Below the pieces are notes generated by a model. That model saw nothing but the letters and a program-made list of their open reading frames with translations, was not told the DNA's origin and did no database searches. A stretch of DNA of 64,000 bases from the NCBI RefSeq assembly GCF_007859935.1, contig NZ_SJPO01000008.1, forward strand, positions 272,928 to 336,927, given 5' to 3'. A program made the position numbers and the translations under genes. Shown here one piece after another: positions 1 to 10,094 of the stretch; the first letter of the stretch is position 1, and every line of letters starts with the position of its first letter. This DNA is from Posidoniimonas polymericola (GTDB lineage Bacteria; Planctomycetota; Planctomycetia; Pirellulales; Lacipirellulaceae).

Positions 1-354
1 CAGCGCACCGAGGAGCTCGAGCAGCAGATCGCGTCGTCCGAAACCGCGAGCATCGGCCTGCAGGGCGAGAACGCCAAGCTGACTGGCGAGCTGCACCAGG
101 CCCAGCGGGCCGCGCAGGAGCTGGGCGTCCAGCTCGAGGCGACCCGCGCCGAGATGGCCCAGCAGAACCAGCACTGGTCGGGCGAGTTCAGCCGCGTGGT
201 GAAGATGCTGGAGCAGCAGCAGGCCGCCCCGGCAGCCGACTTCGCGCCGGCCGCGGTCGCCGCCCCCGCGGGCGCCAGCGACCCGGTGCTCGGGTCGGTC
301 GTCGCGCAGTTCAGCAAGCTGCGGCAGCAGCGGGCCGAGCGTGGGCTGAAGTAA
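1..354 (+). CDS. C-terminal part of a coiled-coil protein (5' end outside window)
   Basis: The reading frame is open from the first base and stops with TAA at 352-354; 117 residues are visible. The visible part is rich in Glu, Gln, Ala and Leu with heptad-like spacing (ELEQQI, ENAKLTGELHQAQ), so a long coiled coil is likely. It is followed by an Ala/Pro linker and a basic tail ending in RAERGLK. No enzyme motif is visible. It runs in the same direction as, and 77 bp before, the FGE-like gene, so it probably heads or belongs to the same operon. Function unknown; it could be a structural or scaffold partner of the membrane protein that follows. Confidence 0.75.
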   Translation, partial: QRTEELEQQIASSETASIGLQGENAKLTGELHQAQRAAQELGVQLEATRAEMAQQNQHWSGEFSRVVKMLEQQQAAPAADFAPAAVAAPAGASDPVLGSVVAQFSKLRQQRAERGLK

Positions 355-431
355 ACACGTCACGCACAAGTCTCGACTCAGCGTCCTGGCCTCCCCTCCT
401 TCCGAATCACCACCTCCCACGAGGCTCACCC

Positions 432-1667
432 TTGTCTGCAGCCATCCTCTCACCCCTGCGGGGCTGTCTCCGCTGGCGGGAAGTCCTCGACAGCGAGGCC
501 ACCATCGGCGCCGCCGGTGGCGCGTTGCTGTTCATCGGCATCGCTTGCGGACAGCCTGTGCTGGCCGGGGCCGGCGGCGTTGGCGCCTGCATGGTCGCCC
601 GCAACCTGATCAAGCGTGGGCTCGAGTCCCGCGGCGTCGGGTGGGGCGAGCAGCGGCCGGGCGGCGTCCGCGTCGCCGACGGTGGCGAGCCGCCGGAGGA
701 GCCGACCCCGCCGCGGCCCCGCCGCAACAGCACCAACGAGAACGACCTCGTCGACGAGATGCTGGCCGACCGCCGGTACGCGCTGTTGCTCCGCCGCGAG
801 ACCGCCTGCCAGATCGAGCAGGACCAGTACCTGCGGGCGATCCGCGCGCTCGACGAGTCGATGGTGCTGACGCCGGCCGGCTCGGTGCTGGTGGGCGTCG
901 CGGCCGAACGCGAGACCCTCGGCCACGAGGCGACCACCAGCCTGCTCGAGGCGGGCGCCGAGGCGATCGTCCGCGTCGAGCCGTGCTACCTCGACCGCTA
1001 CACTGTCACCAACGCCGACTTCCAGAGCTTTGTCGACGCCGGCGGCTACGAGGCCCTCGAGTTCTGGCCCGAGGAGGCCCTGCCCGCGCTGTTCGACTTT
1101 GTCGACCGCGCCGGGGTCACCGCGCCGCGCTACTGGTCCGACGGGCGCCACCCGACCGGCGAGGGGCAGCTTCCGGTCGTCGGCGTCAGCTGGTACGAGG
1201 CGGTCGCCTATGCCCGCTGGGTCGGCAAGCGGCTGCCGACCGACGCCGAGTGGACCAAGAGCTGCGCGTGGCCGATCGAGTCGGCGCCGGGACGCGTGGC
1301 CCAGCGGCGCTACCCGTGGGGCGAGTCGTTCGACACCCGCAAGGCCAACCTGTGGTCGTCGGGCGCCGGCAAGCCGGTCTCGGTCGACACCTACCCAGAC
1401 GGCGCTACGGTGGGCGGCGTCGAGCAGATGGTCGGCAACGTCTGGGAATGGACCAGCTCCACTCTGGACGAGACCACGCCGCAGGCCGTCCGCTTTCCGT
1501 CGGCGCTGCGGACCATCCGCGGCGGGGCCTACAACACGTACTTCGAGAACCAGGCGACCTGCCACTTCCAGAGCGCCGAGCACCCGCTCTCGCGGCGGCC
1601 CAACATCGGCATCCGCCTGGCGATCAGCATGGACGTGCTCGCCTCGTCGACCGCGGCCCAAGGCTGA
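432..1667 (+). CDS. Membrane-anchored FGE-sulfatase-domain protein lacking catalytic cysteines
   Basis: 411 residues, read from TTG at 432. A hydrophobic Gly/Ala-rich segment at about residues 25-50 looks like a membrane anchor or hairpin. A linker follows, and from about residue 150 to the end there is a formylglycine-generating-enzyme (SUMF1-like) fold with the usual landmarks: PVVGVSWYEAVAYARW, KRLPTDAEW, YPWG, GNVWEW, IRGGAY and NIGIRL. In true FGE the RGGS motif is followed by a Cys pair; here the corresponding stretch reads RGGAYNTYFENQATCHF and both catalytic positions are non-Cys. It is therefore probably a binding or scaffold member of the family, not the activator of the sulfatase at 10.2 kb. 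The next gene (zinc-ribbon GTPase) starts 74 bp downstream. Confidence 0.85.
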   Translation: MSAAILSPLRGCLRWREVLDSEATIGAAGGALLFIGIACGQPVLAGAGGVGACMVARNLIKRGLESRGVGWGEQRPGGVRVADGGEPPEEPTPPRPRRNSTNENDLVDEMLADRRYALLLRRETACQIEQDQYLRAIRALDESMVLTPAGSVLVGVAAERETLGHEATTSLLEAGAEAIVRVEPCYLDRYTVTNADFQSFVDAGGYEALEFWPEEALPALFDFVDRAGVTAPRYWSDGRHPTGEGQLPVVGVSWYEAVAYARWVGKRLPTDAEWTKSCAWPIESAPGRVAQRRYPWGESFDTRKANLWSSGAGKPVSVDTYPDGATVGGVEQMVGNVWEWTSSTLDETTPQAVRFPSALRTIRGGAYNTYFENQATCHFQSAEHPLSRRPNIGIRLAISMDVLASSTAAQG

Positions 1668-1741
1668 TAGCCTGGCTCATCTAGGCGCCCGCACCGATTG
1701 GGCGCCTGCAACGCACACACTACTCCGGACCAGATTACCCT

Positions 1742-2656
1742 ATGTCTCAGCTCATCAACGTGCCGCTCGAGTCGTACCTGCTGGCTCAGCGGGCCGCGCC
1801 GATCAACTGCCTTATCTGTGACGAGGAGAACAGCTCCGCCACGGAACGGTGCTGCCGGTGCGCGACGCCGATGGCGATCTCCCGGGCCTGCGCCGGCTCG
1901 AAGAAGGCCCCGGCGCTGCTCGCCGTGCTGGGCGCGTCCGGCGTCGGCAAGACGGTCTACCTCGGGATGCTGATGGACATGCTGGTCCGCCGTGTCGGCG
2001 GCATCAGCGCCGTCGTGTGCGGGCCCTATTCGATTGGGCTGCAGCAGGCCACGACCACGGCGCTCGCCTCGGGCTACTACCCGGACCGCACCTCGCTGAA
2101 CCCCGAGGACTGGCACTGGGTCCACTGCCAGGTGGAGTGCAGCCGCGGCAAGAAACGCACGGAGTTGGTGCTGGCGGACGTGTCGGGCGAGGCCTGGCAG
2201 CAGGAGGCCGACCGCCCCGGCACGCACCCCGCCCTTGGGGCCCTGCTAAAGAAGTGCTCCGGGATGATGATTGTCGCCGACGCGCAGCAGCTGCACGCCG
2301 GCGACCACAACAGCGACTTTGTCGCGCTCAAGCTGCTCTCGCAGCTCGACGAGTCTCGCCGGCGGGAAAAACGCGCCAGCCGGCGCGTGAACCGGACGCC
2401 GCTGGCGATGGTCCTCACCAAGGCAGACCAACGCCAGAGCTGCCTGGACGACCCGACCGGGTTCGCCGAGGCCCACGCCGAATCGCTGCTGCGGGACTGC
2501 GAGAACCGCTTCCCCAACACCCGCGTGTTCGGCGCTTCGGTGGCCGGGGCCTCGGCCCTGCGGACCATCGGCGGGCACCGCCGCGAGACCCCGCTGCGGA
2601 TCGAGCCGCAGGGCGTGGTCGAGCCGCTCGGGTGGCTGCTCACGCAGATGAGCTAG
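1742..2656 (+). CDS. Zinc-ribbon P-loop GTPase-like protein
   Basis: 304 residues, ATG at 1742. The N-terminus has a compact zinc ribbon, Cys23-x2-Cys26 with Cys37/Cys38-x-Cys40. A P-loop GASGVGKT follows at residues 64-71, then a G3-like DVSGE and a G4-like TKAD. This order fits TRAFAC-type GTPases; the compact P-loop followed by VYLG recalls the DO-GTPase families described from prokaryotic conflict systems, but that assignment is from memory and unconfirmed. No transmembrane segment is seen, so it is probably cytoplasmic and may act on the adjacent membrane FGE-like protein. The next gene begins 40 bp downstream. Confidence 0.8.
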   Translation: MSQLINVPLESYLLAQRAAPINCLICDEENSSATERCCRCATPMAISRACAGSKKAPALLAVLGASGVGKTVYLGMLMDMLVRRVGGISAVVCGPYSIGLQQATTTALASGYYPDRTSLNPEDWHWVHCQVECSRGKKRTELVLADVSGEAWQQEADRPGTHPALGALLKKCSGMMIVADAQQLHAGDHNSDFVALKLLSQLDESRRREKRASRRVNRTPLAMVLTKADQRQSCLDDPTGFAEAHAESLLRDCENRFPNTRVFGASVAGASALRTIGGHRRETPLRIEPQGVVEPLGWLLTQMS

Positions 2657-2695
2657 CCGGCGTAATCCTGACTTGCCTAGTTTCGCGTCTATCTA

Positions 2696-3064
2696 ATGAA
2701 ATCGGAATCCTCCCTCGGCAGAATCCCGCAACCGGCGCCCGCCGCCGATCCGCTCCCGTTGTCGGCGGGGGTGAGGGTCCGCTGCGCGACCGGTGAGGAG
2801 CTGACCCCGCAGCAGCTGGAGCAGATCGAGGCCCTCGACGACGTCATCTTCGCCGCCCTCGACGGCAACCCCGCCGCGCTGGACGAGTCGGCCCGCCTGT
2901 ACCGGCAGGCCGCCGCCCAGACGCACCCCGCCGCGCTCGACGAGTCGCGCGAGCAGTACCTCAAGAAGGCCGAGTCGATCGTGGCCGACTACCGCACGCA
3001 GGCGGGCGCATCGCTCGCCAAGACGTTCGCCGCGCTCGAGATCCTGACGCTCGTCGCCGAGTAG
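2696..3064 (+). CDS. Small hypothetical protein, last gene of the GTPase operon
   Basis: 122 residues, ATG at 2696, acidic and Ala-rich, mostly predicted helix. The first 25 residues are Pro/Ala-rich, then comes a globular-looking segment (EELTPQQLEQIEALDD). An NPAALDES stretch is echoed by HPAALDES about 20 residues later, a possible short internal duplication. I do not recognise a family. The 40-bp spacing to the GTPase and identical orientation argue that the two are co-expressed. Confidence 0.65.
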   Translation: MKSESSLGRIPQPAPAADPLPLSAGVRVRCATGEELTPQQLEQIEALDDVIFAALDGNPAALDESARLYRQAAAQTHPAALDESREQYLKKAESIVADYRTQAGASLAKTFAALEILTLVAE

Positions 3065-3145
3065 CCAAGCACAAGGCCACGGCGACAGCTTCGGAAGACT
3101 GGGTCCTACTCCCGTTCTTCTTCCGCTCGTGTTGTTGAACGTTGG

Positions 3146-3305
3146 ACCGCCAAGTCGCCAAGAGCACAAAGGACGCCAAGTTCCCTGACTCCGGCATTGC
3201 CTTGGCAGCGAAGCTACCTGCGGCGACGCTGCACTTCTGCTTGTCGCCAGCGGCTCGGCCTGTCGGCGTCGCCCGCAGTCCTTGGCGTCTTGGCGACTTG
3301 GCGGT
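3146..3305. repeat. Inverted repeat, CCAAGTCGCCAAG family (copy 1)
   Basis: A perfect 17-bp inverted repeat pairs 3146-3162 (ACCGCCAAGTCGCCAAG) with 3289-3305. Further partial copies of GACGCCAAG / CTTGGCGTC sit just inside each arm. It fills the gap between the small hypothetical gene and the end of asnS. A second element with the same words lies at 50104-50238. Confidence 0.8.
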
Positions 3306-3317
3306 TTCAAGCCCACC

Positions 3318-4712
<1,395 letters not shown>

Positions 4713-4914
4713 GAAAGGTTCTGTTCGGTGCGTTCACAGGGGATTCCAGACCGGTAGGTCCCGACGATTCTAACGCTCAGGACCCCTTGGACTCATCCCC
4801 ACTTTCTCCGCTCCAGGGTTGAACCGCGGCGCCAGGGCGGTCATAAACGTGGCTGGCCCGCCGCCGCTCTTGTCGGCGGGCGAGCCCTATTCGAGCATTC
4901 TCCTGGAAACGTTC

Positions 4915-6336
4915 ATGTCCAAGTCAAAGCAGCTCCCCTGGTACCGACAGCTCACTGGCTACCACTGGTTTGTGTTTATTGTGGCGTCGGCTGCTTGGAC
5001 GTTTGACTGCCTGGACCAGCGGCTGTTCTCCCTGGCGCGGGTGCCGGCGATCGACGCCCTGACCACCGACGCGACCGTTGCGCAGGTGCAGCAGTACGGC
5101 AAGTACGTGACGGCCATCTTCCTGATCGGCTGGGGCATCGGCGGCATGTTCTTCGGGGCCCTGGGCGACCGCTACGGCCGCGCCAAGATGCTGACGGTCT
5201 CGGTCCTGATCTACTCGGTCTGCACCGGCGCCAACTTCTTCAGCCAATCGGTGTGGGACTTCGCCTTCTTCCGCTTCCTGACCGGCGTCGGGGTCGGCGG
5301 GGTGTTCGGCCTGGCCGTCGCGCTGATCGCCGAGACCGTGCCCGACGGCGCCCGGGCCGGCGCGCTCGGCATGCTGCAGATCCTCTCGGCCGGCGGCAAC
5401 ATCCTGGCCGTGTTCGTTAAGGAGACCGTCGACTCGCTCGAACGCTCCGGCACGATCGTTGCCGGCGAGGGCTGGCGGTACGTGTTCCTGGTCGGCATCC
5501 TGCCCGCCGCGCTGGTGATCTTCATCCAGGGCCGCCTGAAGGAGCCCGAGCCGTGGCTCCGCGCCAAGGAGGCCGGCACGCTGCCCAAGGGAGCCATCAT
5601 CGCGCCGTACGCCGGGCTGGTCAGCGACGCCCGCTGGCGCCGCAACCTGATCGTCGGCGCGATCCTGGCCTCGACCGGCGTGATCGGCCTGTGGGCGATC
5701 GGCGAGTACGCGGTCGACATCCAGAAGGTCGTGTTCCAGGGCCACTTCCAGAACGAGCAGCTCATCGCGTTCCAGGCCGAGGGCCTGACCGACGCCCAGG
5801 CCCAGGCCCGGCTGGCCGAGCCCGAGACCGCCGGCCTGATCGGCGAACAGGTCAAGCGTTCGAAGAACATCGCGTTCTTCCTGCAGATGGTCGGCGCGGC
5901 GATCGGCATGTGGATCTTCTCCAAGGTGGCGATCGCGATGGGCCGCCGGCCGGCGTTCGCGATCGCGTTCGTCATGGCGCTGTTCTCTACCGCGGGGGCC
6001 TACTGGTTCATGGAGACCCCGACCCAGGCGTACTGGATGATGCCGCTGATGGCGGCCTCGCAGCTGGCCCTGTTCGCCGGCTACGCAATCTACCTGCCGG
6101 AGCTGTTCCCCAGCCGGCTGAGGAGCACCGGCACCTCGTTCTGCTACAACCTGGGCCGCTTCGCGGCGGCGGGCGGCAGCTTCGTTTCGGCCTGGATCGC
6201 GGCCACGTTGTTCGGCTTCGCCGAGTCGCCGCTCCGCGAGCGCTACGCCGCGGTGGCGATGTGCTCGATCTTCCTCGTCGGTCTCGTAACGCTGCTGTTC
6301 GCCCCGGAGACCAAGGATCAGCCGCTGCCGGAGTAG
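4915..6336 (+). CDS. MFS transporter (sugar/metabolite symporter type)
   Basis: 473 residues from ATG 4915. The frame is open from 4819, but the extra 32 residues are not hydrophobic or MFS-like, so the internal ATG before MSKSKQLPWYRQL is preferred. About 12 transmembrane helices are evident. The family signature motif A appears as GALGDRYGRAKM after helix 2, and a late FSKVAIAMGRRPAF stretch marks the second half. The central cytoplasmic loop carries a charged insertion (about residues 280-325). Substrate cannot be read from the sequence. No operon partner: asnS diverges upstream and a repeat-rich gap follows. Confidence 0.88.
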   Translation: MSKSKQLPWYRQLTGYHWFVFIVASAAWTFDCLDQRLFSLARVPAIDALTTDATVAQVQQYGKYVTAIFLIGWGIGGMFFGALGDRYGRAKMLTVSVLIYSVCTGANFFSQSVWDFAFFRFLTGVGVGGVFGLAVALIAETVPDGARAGALGMLQILSAGGNILAVFVKETVDSLERSGTIVAGEGWRYVFLVGILPAALVIFIQGRLKEPEPWLRAKEAGTLPKGAIIAPYAGLVSDARWRRNLIVGAILASTGVIGLWAIGEYAVDIQKVVFQGHFQNEQLIAFQAEGLTDAQAQARLAEPETAGLIGEQVKRSKNIAFFLQMVGAAIGMWIFSKVAIAMGRRPAFAIAFVMALFSTAGAYWFMETPTQAYWMMPLMAASQLALFAGYAIYLPELFPSRLRSTGTSFCYNLGRFAAAGGSFVSAWIAATLFGFAESPLRERYAAVAMCSIFLVGLVTLLFAPETKDQPLPE

Positions 6337-6803
6337 GGCCGCCGGCGGCGAGGTTCTGTCCGCTCGGTTCTGTCCGCTGGACTTTGTCTGGGCCGTAAAG
6401 TCCGAAATATCGAGCGGAGGGGACAATACCCCGGCCGCATTCGGCCCCTGGTTTCGTTCCACGCTTGTATAGCAGGGTCTGTTGCTTACATGGTGGCAGG
6501 CATCGGCAGGGTTTTGTCCGCCAGCATTGGCGCCATCCCACCTAGGGGACAAAACGGCTTGTGCCGGCCATCGGCGGCGGCAAACCTCCAACCGCGCAGC
6601 AGTCACCCCGCGCACCCAACCCGCGACCAGCCTCCTGACAGCCCACGGCGCCAGCCGTAGGACTGCGCTACGAGAAGCTCCCTTCATCCGGAAGGGAACG
6701 CCTGCACGAACCCATTAGATCACGCGCGGCGGCCACTCTCTACAAAGAACTCGGCAGAAAGGCGGCCCGACGATTGCGTCACCCGCCGGCCTTGGCCGAC
6801 CGC
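6337..6803. other. Repeat-bearing intergenic region
   Basis: 467 bp without a convincing gene between the MFS gene and the end of the ABC permease. It begins with a direct repeat of GTTCTGTCCGCT (6354-6381 region) and contains the GTTTTGTCC / GGACAAAAC hairpin at 6511-6555. The short reading frames here have no coding character. Confidence 0.6.
6511..6555. repeat. TTTTGTCC-type hairpin (copy A)
   Basis: GTTTTGTCC at 6511-6519 is perfectly complementary to GGACAAAAC at 6547-6555 with a 27-nt loop. It belongs to the same family as 19495-19536, 19615-19659, 35159-35207 and 35287-35322, which carry the longer core GACTTTTGTCC. Confidence 0.75.
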
Positions 6804-8342
6804 TCAACCCCGCACCGGCCAGTCGCTGCGGAACAGGACCCAGGCGGCGAGGATGGCCGTGAGGGCGATGCCTCCGAGCACGGCCATCACCTGCCACACT
6901 TCGGTGATTATGCCTTGGCGATCGAGAATTTCGCCGGTCCAGACCACCGGTACCAGCGAGATACCCAAGGAGAGGATCGCAGCCCGCACGGCGTCGCGTG
7001 TCGCGGCCGCGGCGCAGGCGCCAGCGGCGAAGAACAGCAGCAGCGCGGCGGCGCCGATGCCGATTAACTCCTGGCTCTTTGCTGCGTTGTTGCCGGACTC
7101 AAACACGCCACCGGCCCAGGTGACGAGACCCCACGCCGGAAGAGCGAAACAAATCATCAGCAACGCGCCCCCGGTCGCGACCGGGATCCAGAAGGCGTGG
7201 TCCGCAGGAATCGGCCGCGACCGCCAGAACGTGTTGAGCTGCGGGCTGAGGTCCCGCAGCGTGACGCCGATCCCCATGATCGCGGCCGCCAGCGGGCCGA
7301 GGTAGAGCAGGGGCGCCACAAGCATGGTCGCCAACTCACGGCGGTGGTGAGCTTGAAGGAGCCAGTCCGGGCTCTCGATGATCGCGGCCACCACAATCAC
7401 GGATCCGATCATCAGGCTGGCGGCAACGGCGGCCCCGGCAATCGGCCCGCACTCGCGGAGTTCCTTCCAGGCCAGCGCCCGAGCCGTGCTGCGGAACGGG
7501 GGCGGCAGGTAACTCGGCGCCAGCTCGGGCAAGCTTGTTGTCGGCCGATTACGGGAAATGGCTGCGAAGATGGGGCGGCCGAAGAACCGCACGAAGGCGA
7601 CCGCGACCACCAGGTGGACGACGCCCGAGATCCCCAACAGCCAGGGCACCTGCAAGTCGCGCGGATTGAGAATCGCGGCTGGCCCGAGGGGGCCGAACAT
7701 GGCGAGCAGACTCATGGCTCCTGTGCCGCGACCCGAGGGAACCGCAAGCTTCTGCATGGCAAACGCGATCGTCGCCAGAAAGGCGAGCCATACGGCGAAG
7801 AACCCGAGGGCCCAGACGGCGCCGCGGACCTCGTCCGACGAGTTGACCGCCAGGGCGGCGGTCCACAGGTAGATGCTGAGTGTCGTGACGAGCGTGAGAT
7901 AGAGGTAGAACGTCAGCGGATCGAGAAAGCCGGAACCTACCGGCTGGATCTGGTGGCGAAACCCGCCCGCCAGTTCCTGGCTGATCGTGCCGCCCCAGAA
8001 ATCGAGTCCATAGAATGCGGCAATGATCAGCATCCCCGGCGTCACGCACGCGACGCCCCCCGCGAGCAATTTGGCGATGGCGAGCTTCCAGAGCGGCGCT
8101 GGTTGAGCGGTGGCGAAAGGCATCGTGCCGCGCGAGTTCTCGCCGGCTCCCACCGCGGCGCCGACGAACAGGCCGAACGGGATGCCGAGCATCCAGACAA
8201 TCATCAGCGAGTCGGCCCAGTCACGCAGGTTGTCTGGCTTGGTGAGCAACATCAGACAGGCCAGGATGAACAGCAGCGCTAGGCACCTCCACTGGTGCTC
8301 GCGCCATTCTTTCCACAACAGGTTGAGCCAAGGGCTGTTCAT
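6804..8342 (-). CDS. ABC-2 type permease, partner of the adjacent ATPase
   Basis: 512 residues from ATG 8342 (MNSPWLNLLWKEWREHQW). The frame is open a further 37 residues upstream, but that extension is Pro/Arg-rich and unlike a permease start. The LLWKEWREH opening is typical of ABC-2 permeases that work with YtrB-like ATPases. About 12 hydrophobic segments are present, and a second WKELRECG motif near residue 290 indicates two duplicated halves in one chain. It follows the ATPase by 146 bp in a leftward operon headed by a GntR/YtrA regulator, so export or response to a membrane-active compound is plausible; the substrate is unknown. Confidence 0.82.
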   Translation of the reverse strand: MNSPWLNLLWKEWREHQWRCLALLFILACLMLLTKPDNLRDWADSLMIVWMLGIPFGLFVGAAVGAGENSRGTMPFATAQPAPLWKLAIAKLLAGGVACVTPGMLIIAAFYGLDFWGGTISQELAGGFRHQIQPVGSGFLDPLTFYLYLTLVTTLSIYLWTAALAVNSSDEVRGAVWALGFFAVWLAFLATIAFAMQKLAVPSGRGTGAMSLLAMFGPLGPAAILNPRDLQVPWLLGISGVVHLVVAVAFVRFFGRPIFAAISRNRPTTSLPELAPSYLPPPFRSTARALAWKELRECGPIAGAAVAASLMIGSVIVVAAIIESPDWLLQAHHRRELATMLVAPLLYLGPLAAAIMGIGVTLRDLSPQLNTFWRSRPIPADHAFWIPVATGGALLMICFALPAWGLVTWAGGVFESGNNAAKSQELIGIGAAALLLFFAAGACAAAATRDAVRAAILSLGISLVPVVWTGEILDRQGIITEVWQVMAVLGGIALTAILAAWVLFRSDWPVRG

Positions 8343-8488
8343 GGGGGGGGCCTTTGGAAGGAAGTGCTGATGTGCCTCACCTCCCCTTTGGGGGAGCCGT
8401 TTATCCAGTAGACGCCGGGGTGGGGGTGAAGTAGGTGCACGGGGCGCCCCCACCCCGGCCCTCCCCCAGAGGGGGAGAGAGTAGTGTG
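8343..8488. repeat. GC-rich imperfect inverted repeat inside the ABC operon
   Basis: The gap between ATPase and permease is filled with CCTCCCCTTTGGGGGAG, then CACCCCGG and CCTCCCCCAGAGGGGGAG words that can pair with one another. Related CTCTCCCC...GGGGAGAG words recur at about 35080-35116. It may form a strong mRNA hairpin between the two cistrons. Confidence 0.5.
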
Positions 8489-9412
8489 CTAGGCGGGCGT
8501 CGGTAGTGGGCTCTGGGCCGGCAGCGCATCGTCTGCCGGCTTCTTGCCAACCACGTACGCCTCAAAAATCTCATCCAGGTTCAAATCGACTACCTTCCGC
8601 AGCTCGCCCCGCTCGGAGAGCTGCTGAGTCAGGGCCGCGGCGTTGTCGACCACCAGGGCGACCTCCTCGCCGTCGGGGCGTTGGTCGAGCACCCTGCGGG
8701 CGTCGATCTGCGTGGCGCCCTGCGGCGTGACGATCAGCTGCTTGACGTCGGCGCGGAGCTCCTCGGTGCCGCTCTGGCGGAGCACGCGGCCGTTGTCGAG
8801 GATCGCGACCTCGTCGGCGATCGGCTCGACCTCGTACAGCAGGTGCGAGCTGTAGAACACCGTGCGGCCCTCGCCCTGCAGGTGGGTGATCAGGTCGCGG
8901 TTGAACTGCTTGCGCATGATCGGGTCGAGCCCGAGCGCCGGGTCGTCGAGGATCACCAGCTCCGGCCGGTGGGCGAGCGCCAGCACCAGGCCGAGCCGCA
9001 CATTCTGCCCCTTCGAGAGGTGCTTGATCTTGGTCCGCAGCGGCAGCTCGAACTCGCCCAGGTACATCCGCGCGAGGTCGTGGTCCCAGCTGGTGTAGAA
9101 CGGCGCGATGTAGCGGACGATCTCCTCGACCCGCATCCAGCCGTACATGGTCTGGTCCTCGGCCAGGTAGCCGACCCGGTCGCGGACCAAGAGCGGGTCG
9201 ACCTCGGGGTCGAGCCCCAGCACCCGAACCGCGCCGTCCGAGCGGTGCAGCAGTCCCATCAGCAGCCGGATCGAGGTGGTCTTGCCGGCGCCGTTGCGGC
9301 CCAGGAAAGCAAACGTCTTGCCCCGCTCGACGTTGAGCGTCACGCCGCTTAGCACCACCTTGCGGCCGAACCATTTGCTCACGCCGCTCATCTCAATCGC
9401 GTAGTCGCTCAT
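8489..9412 (-). CDS. ABC transporter ATP-binding protein (YtrB-like)
   Basis: 307 residues, ATG at 9412. One complete nucleotide-binding domain: Walker A GRNGAGKTT, Q-loop in YLAEDQTMYG, signature LSKGQ, Walker B LVILDDPALGLD and H-loop SSHLL. The residue after the Walker B aspartate is Asp where the classical catalytic Glu usually sits; this DDP form is common in ABC-2-type ATPases but should lower or alter turnover. The C-terminal 80 residues are a family-specific extension. It energises the permease encoded next. Position between the GntR regulator and the permease supports a regulator-ATPase-permease operon. Confidence 0.92.
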   Translation of the reverse strand: MSDYAIEMSGVSKWFGRKVVLSGVTLNVERGKTFAFLGRNGAGKTTSIRLLMGLLHRSDGAVRVLGLDPEVDPLLVRDRVGYLAEDQTMYGWMRVEEIVRYIAPFYTSWDHDLARMYLGEFELPLRTKIKHLSKGQNVRLGLVLALAHRPELVILDDPALGLDPIMRKQFNRDLITHLQGEGRTVFYSSHLLYEVEPIADEVAILDNGRVLRQSGTEELRADVKQLIVTPQGATQIDARRVLDQRPDGEEVALVVDNAAALTQQLSERGELRKVVDLNLDEIFEAYVVGKKPADDALPAQSPLPTPA

Positions 9413-9513
9413 GCTAATGGCCTCTCATGCAGTAACGCAGGGGGAGCTTGAATAGGGGACTGGCTCGTGATCGCCAGGCAGTTCAGCGCAATGCGGACAG
9501 GCAACCGGCGGTC

Positions 9514-9576
9514 GCGTGCCTGTCCCCTTTTCAAGCGTCGCCTACCGAAACCGTCGAAAAAGGGGGACAGGCACGC
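9514..9576. repeat. GTGCCTGTCCCC hairpin
   Basis: GCGTGCCTGTCCCC (9514-9527) pairs perfectly with its complement at 9563-9576; the pairing extends inward through TTTTC / GAAAA. It lies in the 241-bp gap between the regulator and ATPase genes, inside the presumed operon mRNA. Such GTGCCTGTCCCC palindromes are dispersed repeats in many bacterial genomes. Confidence 0.8.
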
Positions 9577-9653
9577 CGCGGGCAAATTGTTTCGTGGGAC
9601 CGAGTCCGCGCGCAGCGGCGATCCAGTCGCCGTTTCTCGACTCGCTCTAATCT

Positions 9654-10067
9654 TCATGACTGATTCGCCTCCTCTGCCTTGGCCGATTCGACCCCGAGCT
9701 GCTCCCACGCCTGGGCCAGCAGCCCGTGGAGCTCGTCGGAGGAAAGCCCGAGCCCCTGGGCCTGCCGCGCCAGCTGGCGGAGCTCTTCGATGAGCCGTTT
9801 CTCGTGCGCCGCCGCCGCCTTGCGGCCGGCGGTCTTGGCGACAAACGTCCCCTGGCCGTGGCGGCGTTCGAGCAGCCCCTCGCCGGTCAGGCGTTCGTAG
9901 ACACGCAGCACCGTGTTCTGGTTGACCGCCAGCTCACGGGCCAGCTCGCGGACGGATGGCACGCGGTCGCCTGGCTGCAAGCGGCCGGCGGCGCAGAGGG
10001 TGGCGATCTGCTCGGCCAGCTGCTTGGAGATGGGGACGCTCGAGCCTTTTTCGATGCGGATTAGCAT
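9654..10067 (-). CDS. GntR-family transcriptional regulator, YtrA subfamily
   Basis: 137 residues, ATG at 10067. The N-terminal winged helix is clear: PISKQLAEQIATLCAAGRL, then PSVRELARELAVNQNTVLRV and GEGLLERRHGQGTFV. The short helical C-terminal region (about 60 residues) lacks a ligand domain, as in the YtrA group that controls ABC transporter operons. It is the first gene of the leftward operon with the ATPase and permease. A 6-2-6 palindrome overlapping its promoter suggests autoregulation. Confidence 0.92.
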   Translation of the reverse strand: MLIRIEKGSSVPISKQLAEQIATLCAAGRLQPGDRVPSVRELARELAVNQNTVLRVYERLTGEGLLERRHGQGTFVAKTAGRKAAAAHEKRLIEELRQLARQAQGLGLSSDELHGLLAQAWEQLGVESAKAEEANQS

Positions 10068-10094
10068 CGTGGGGCCTCGCAGGGGGACTAGTGA

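Noticed and set aside
432..1667. Assigning this gene as the maturase of the sulfatase at 10.2 kb
   Set aside because: The catalytic Cys pair is missing.
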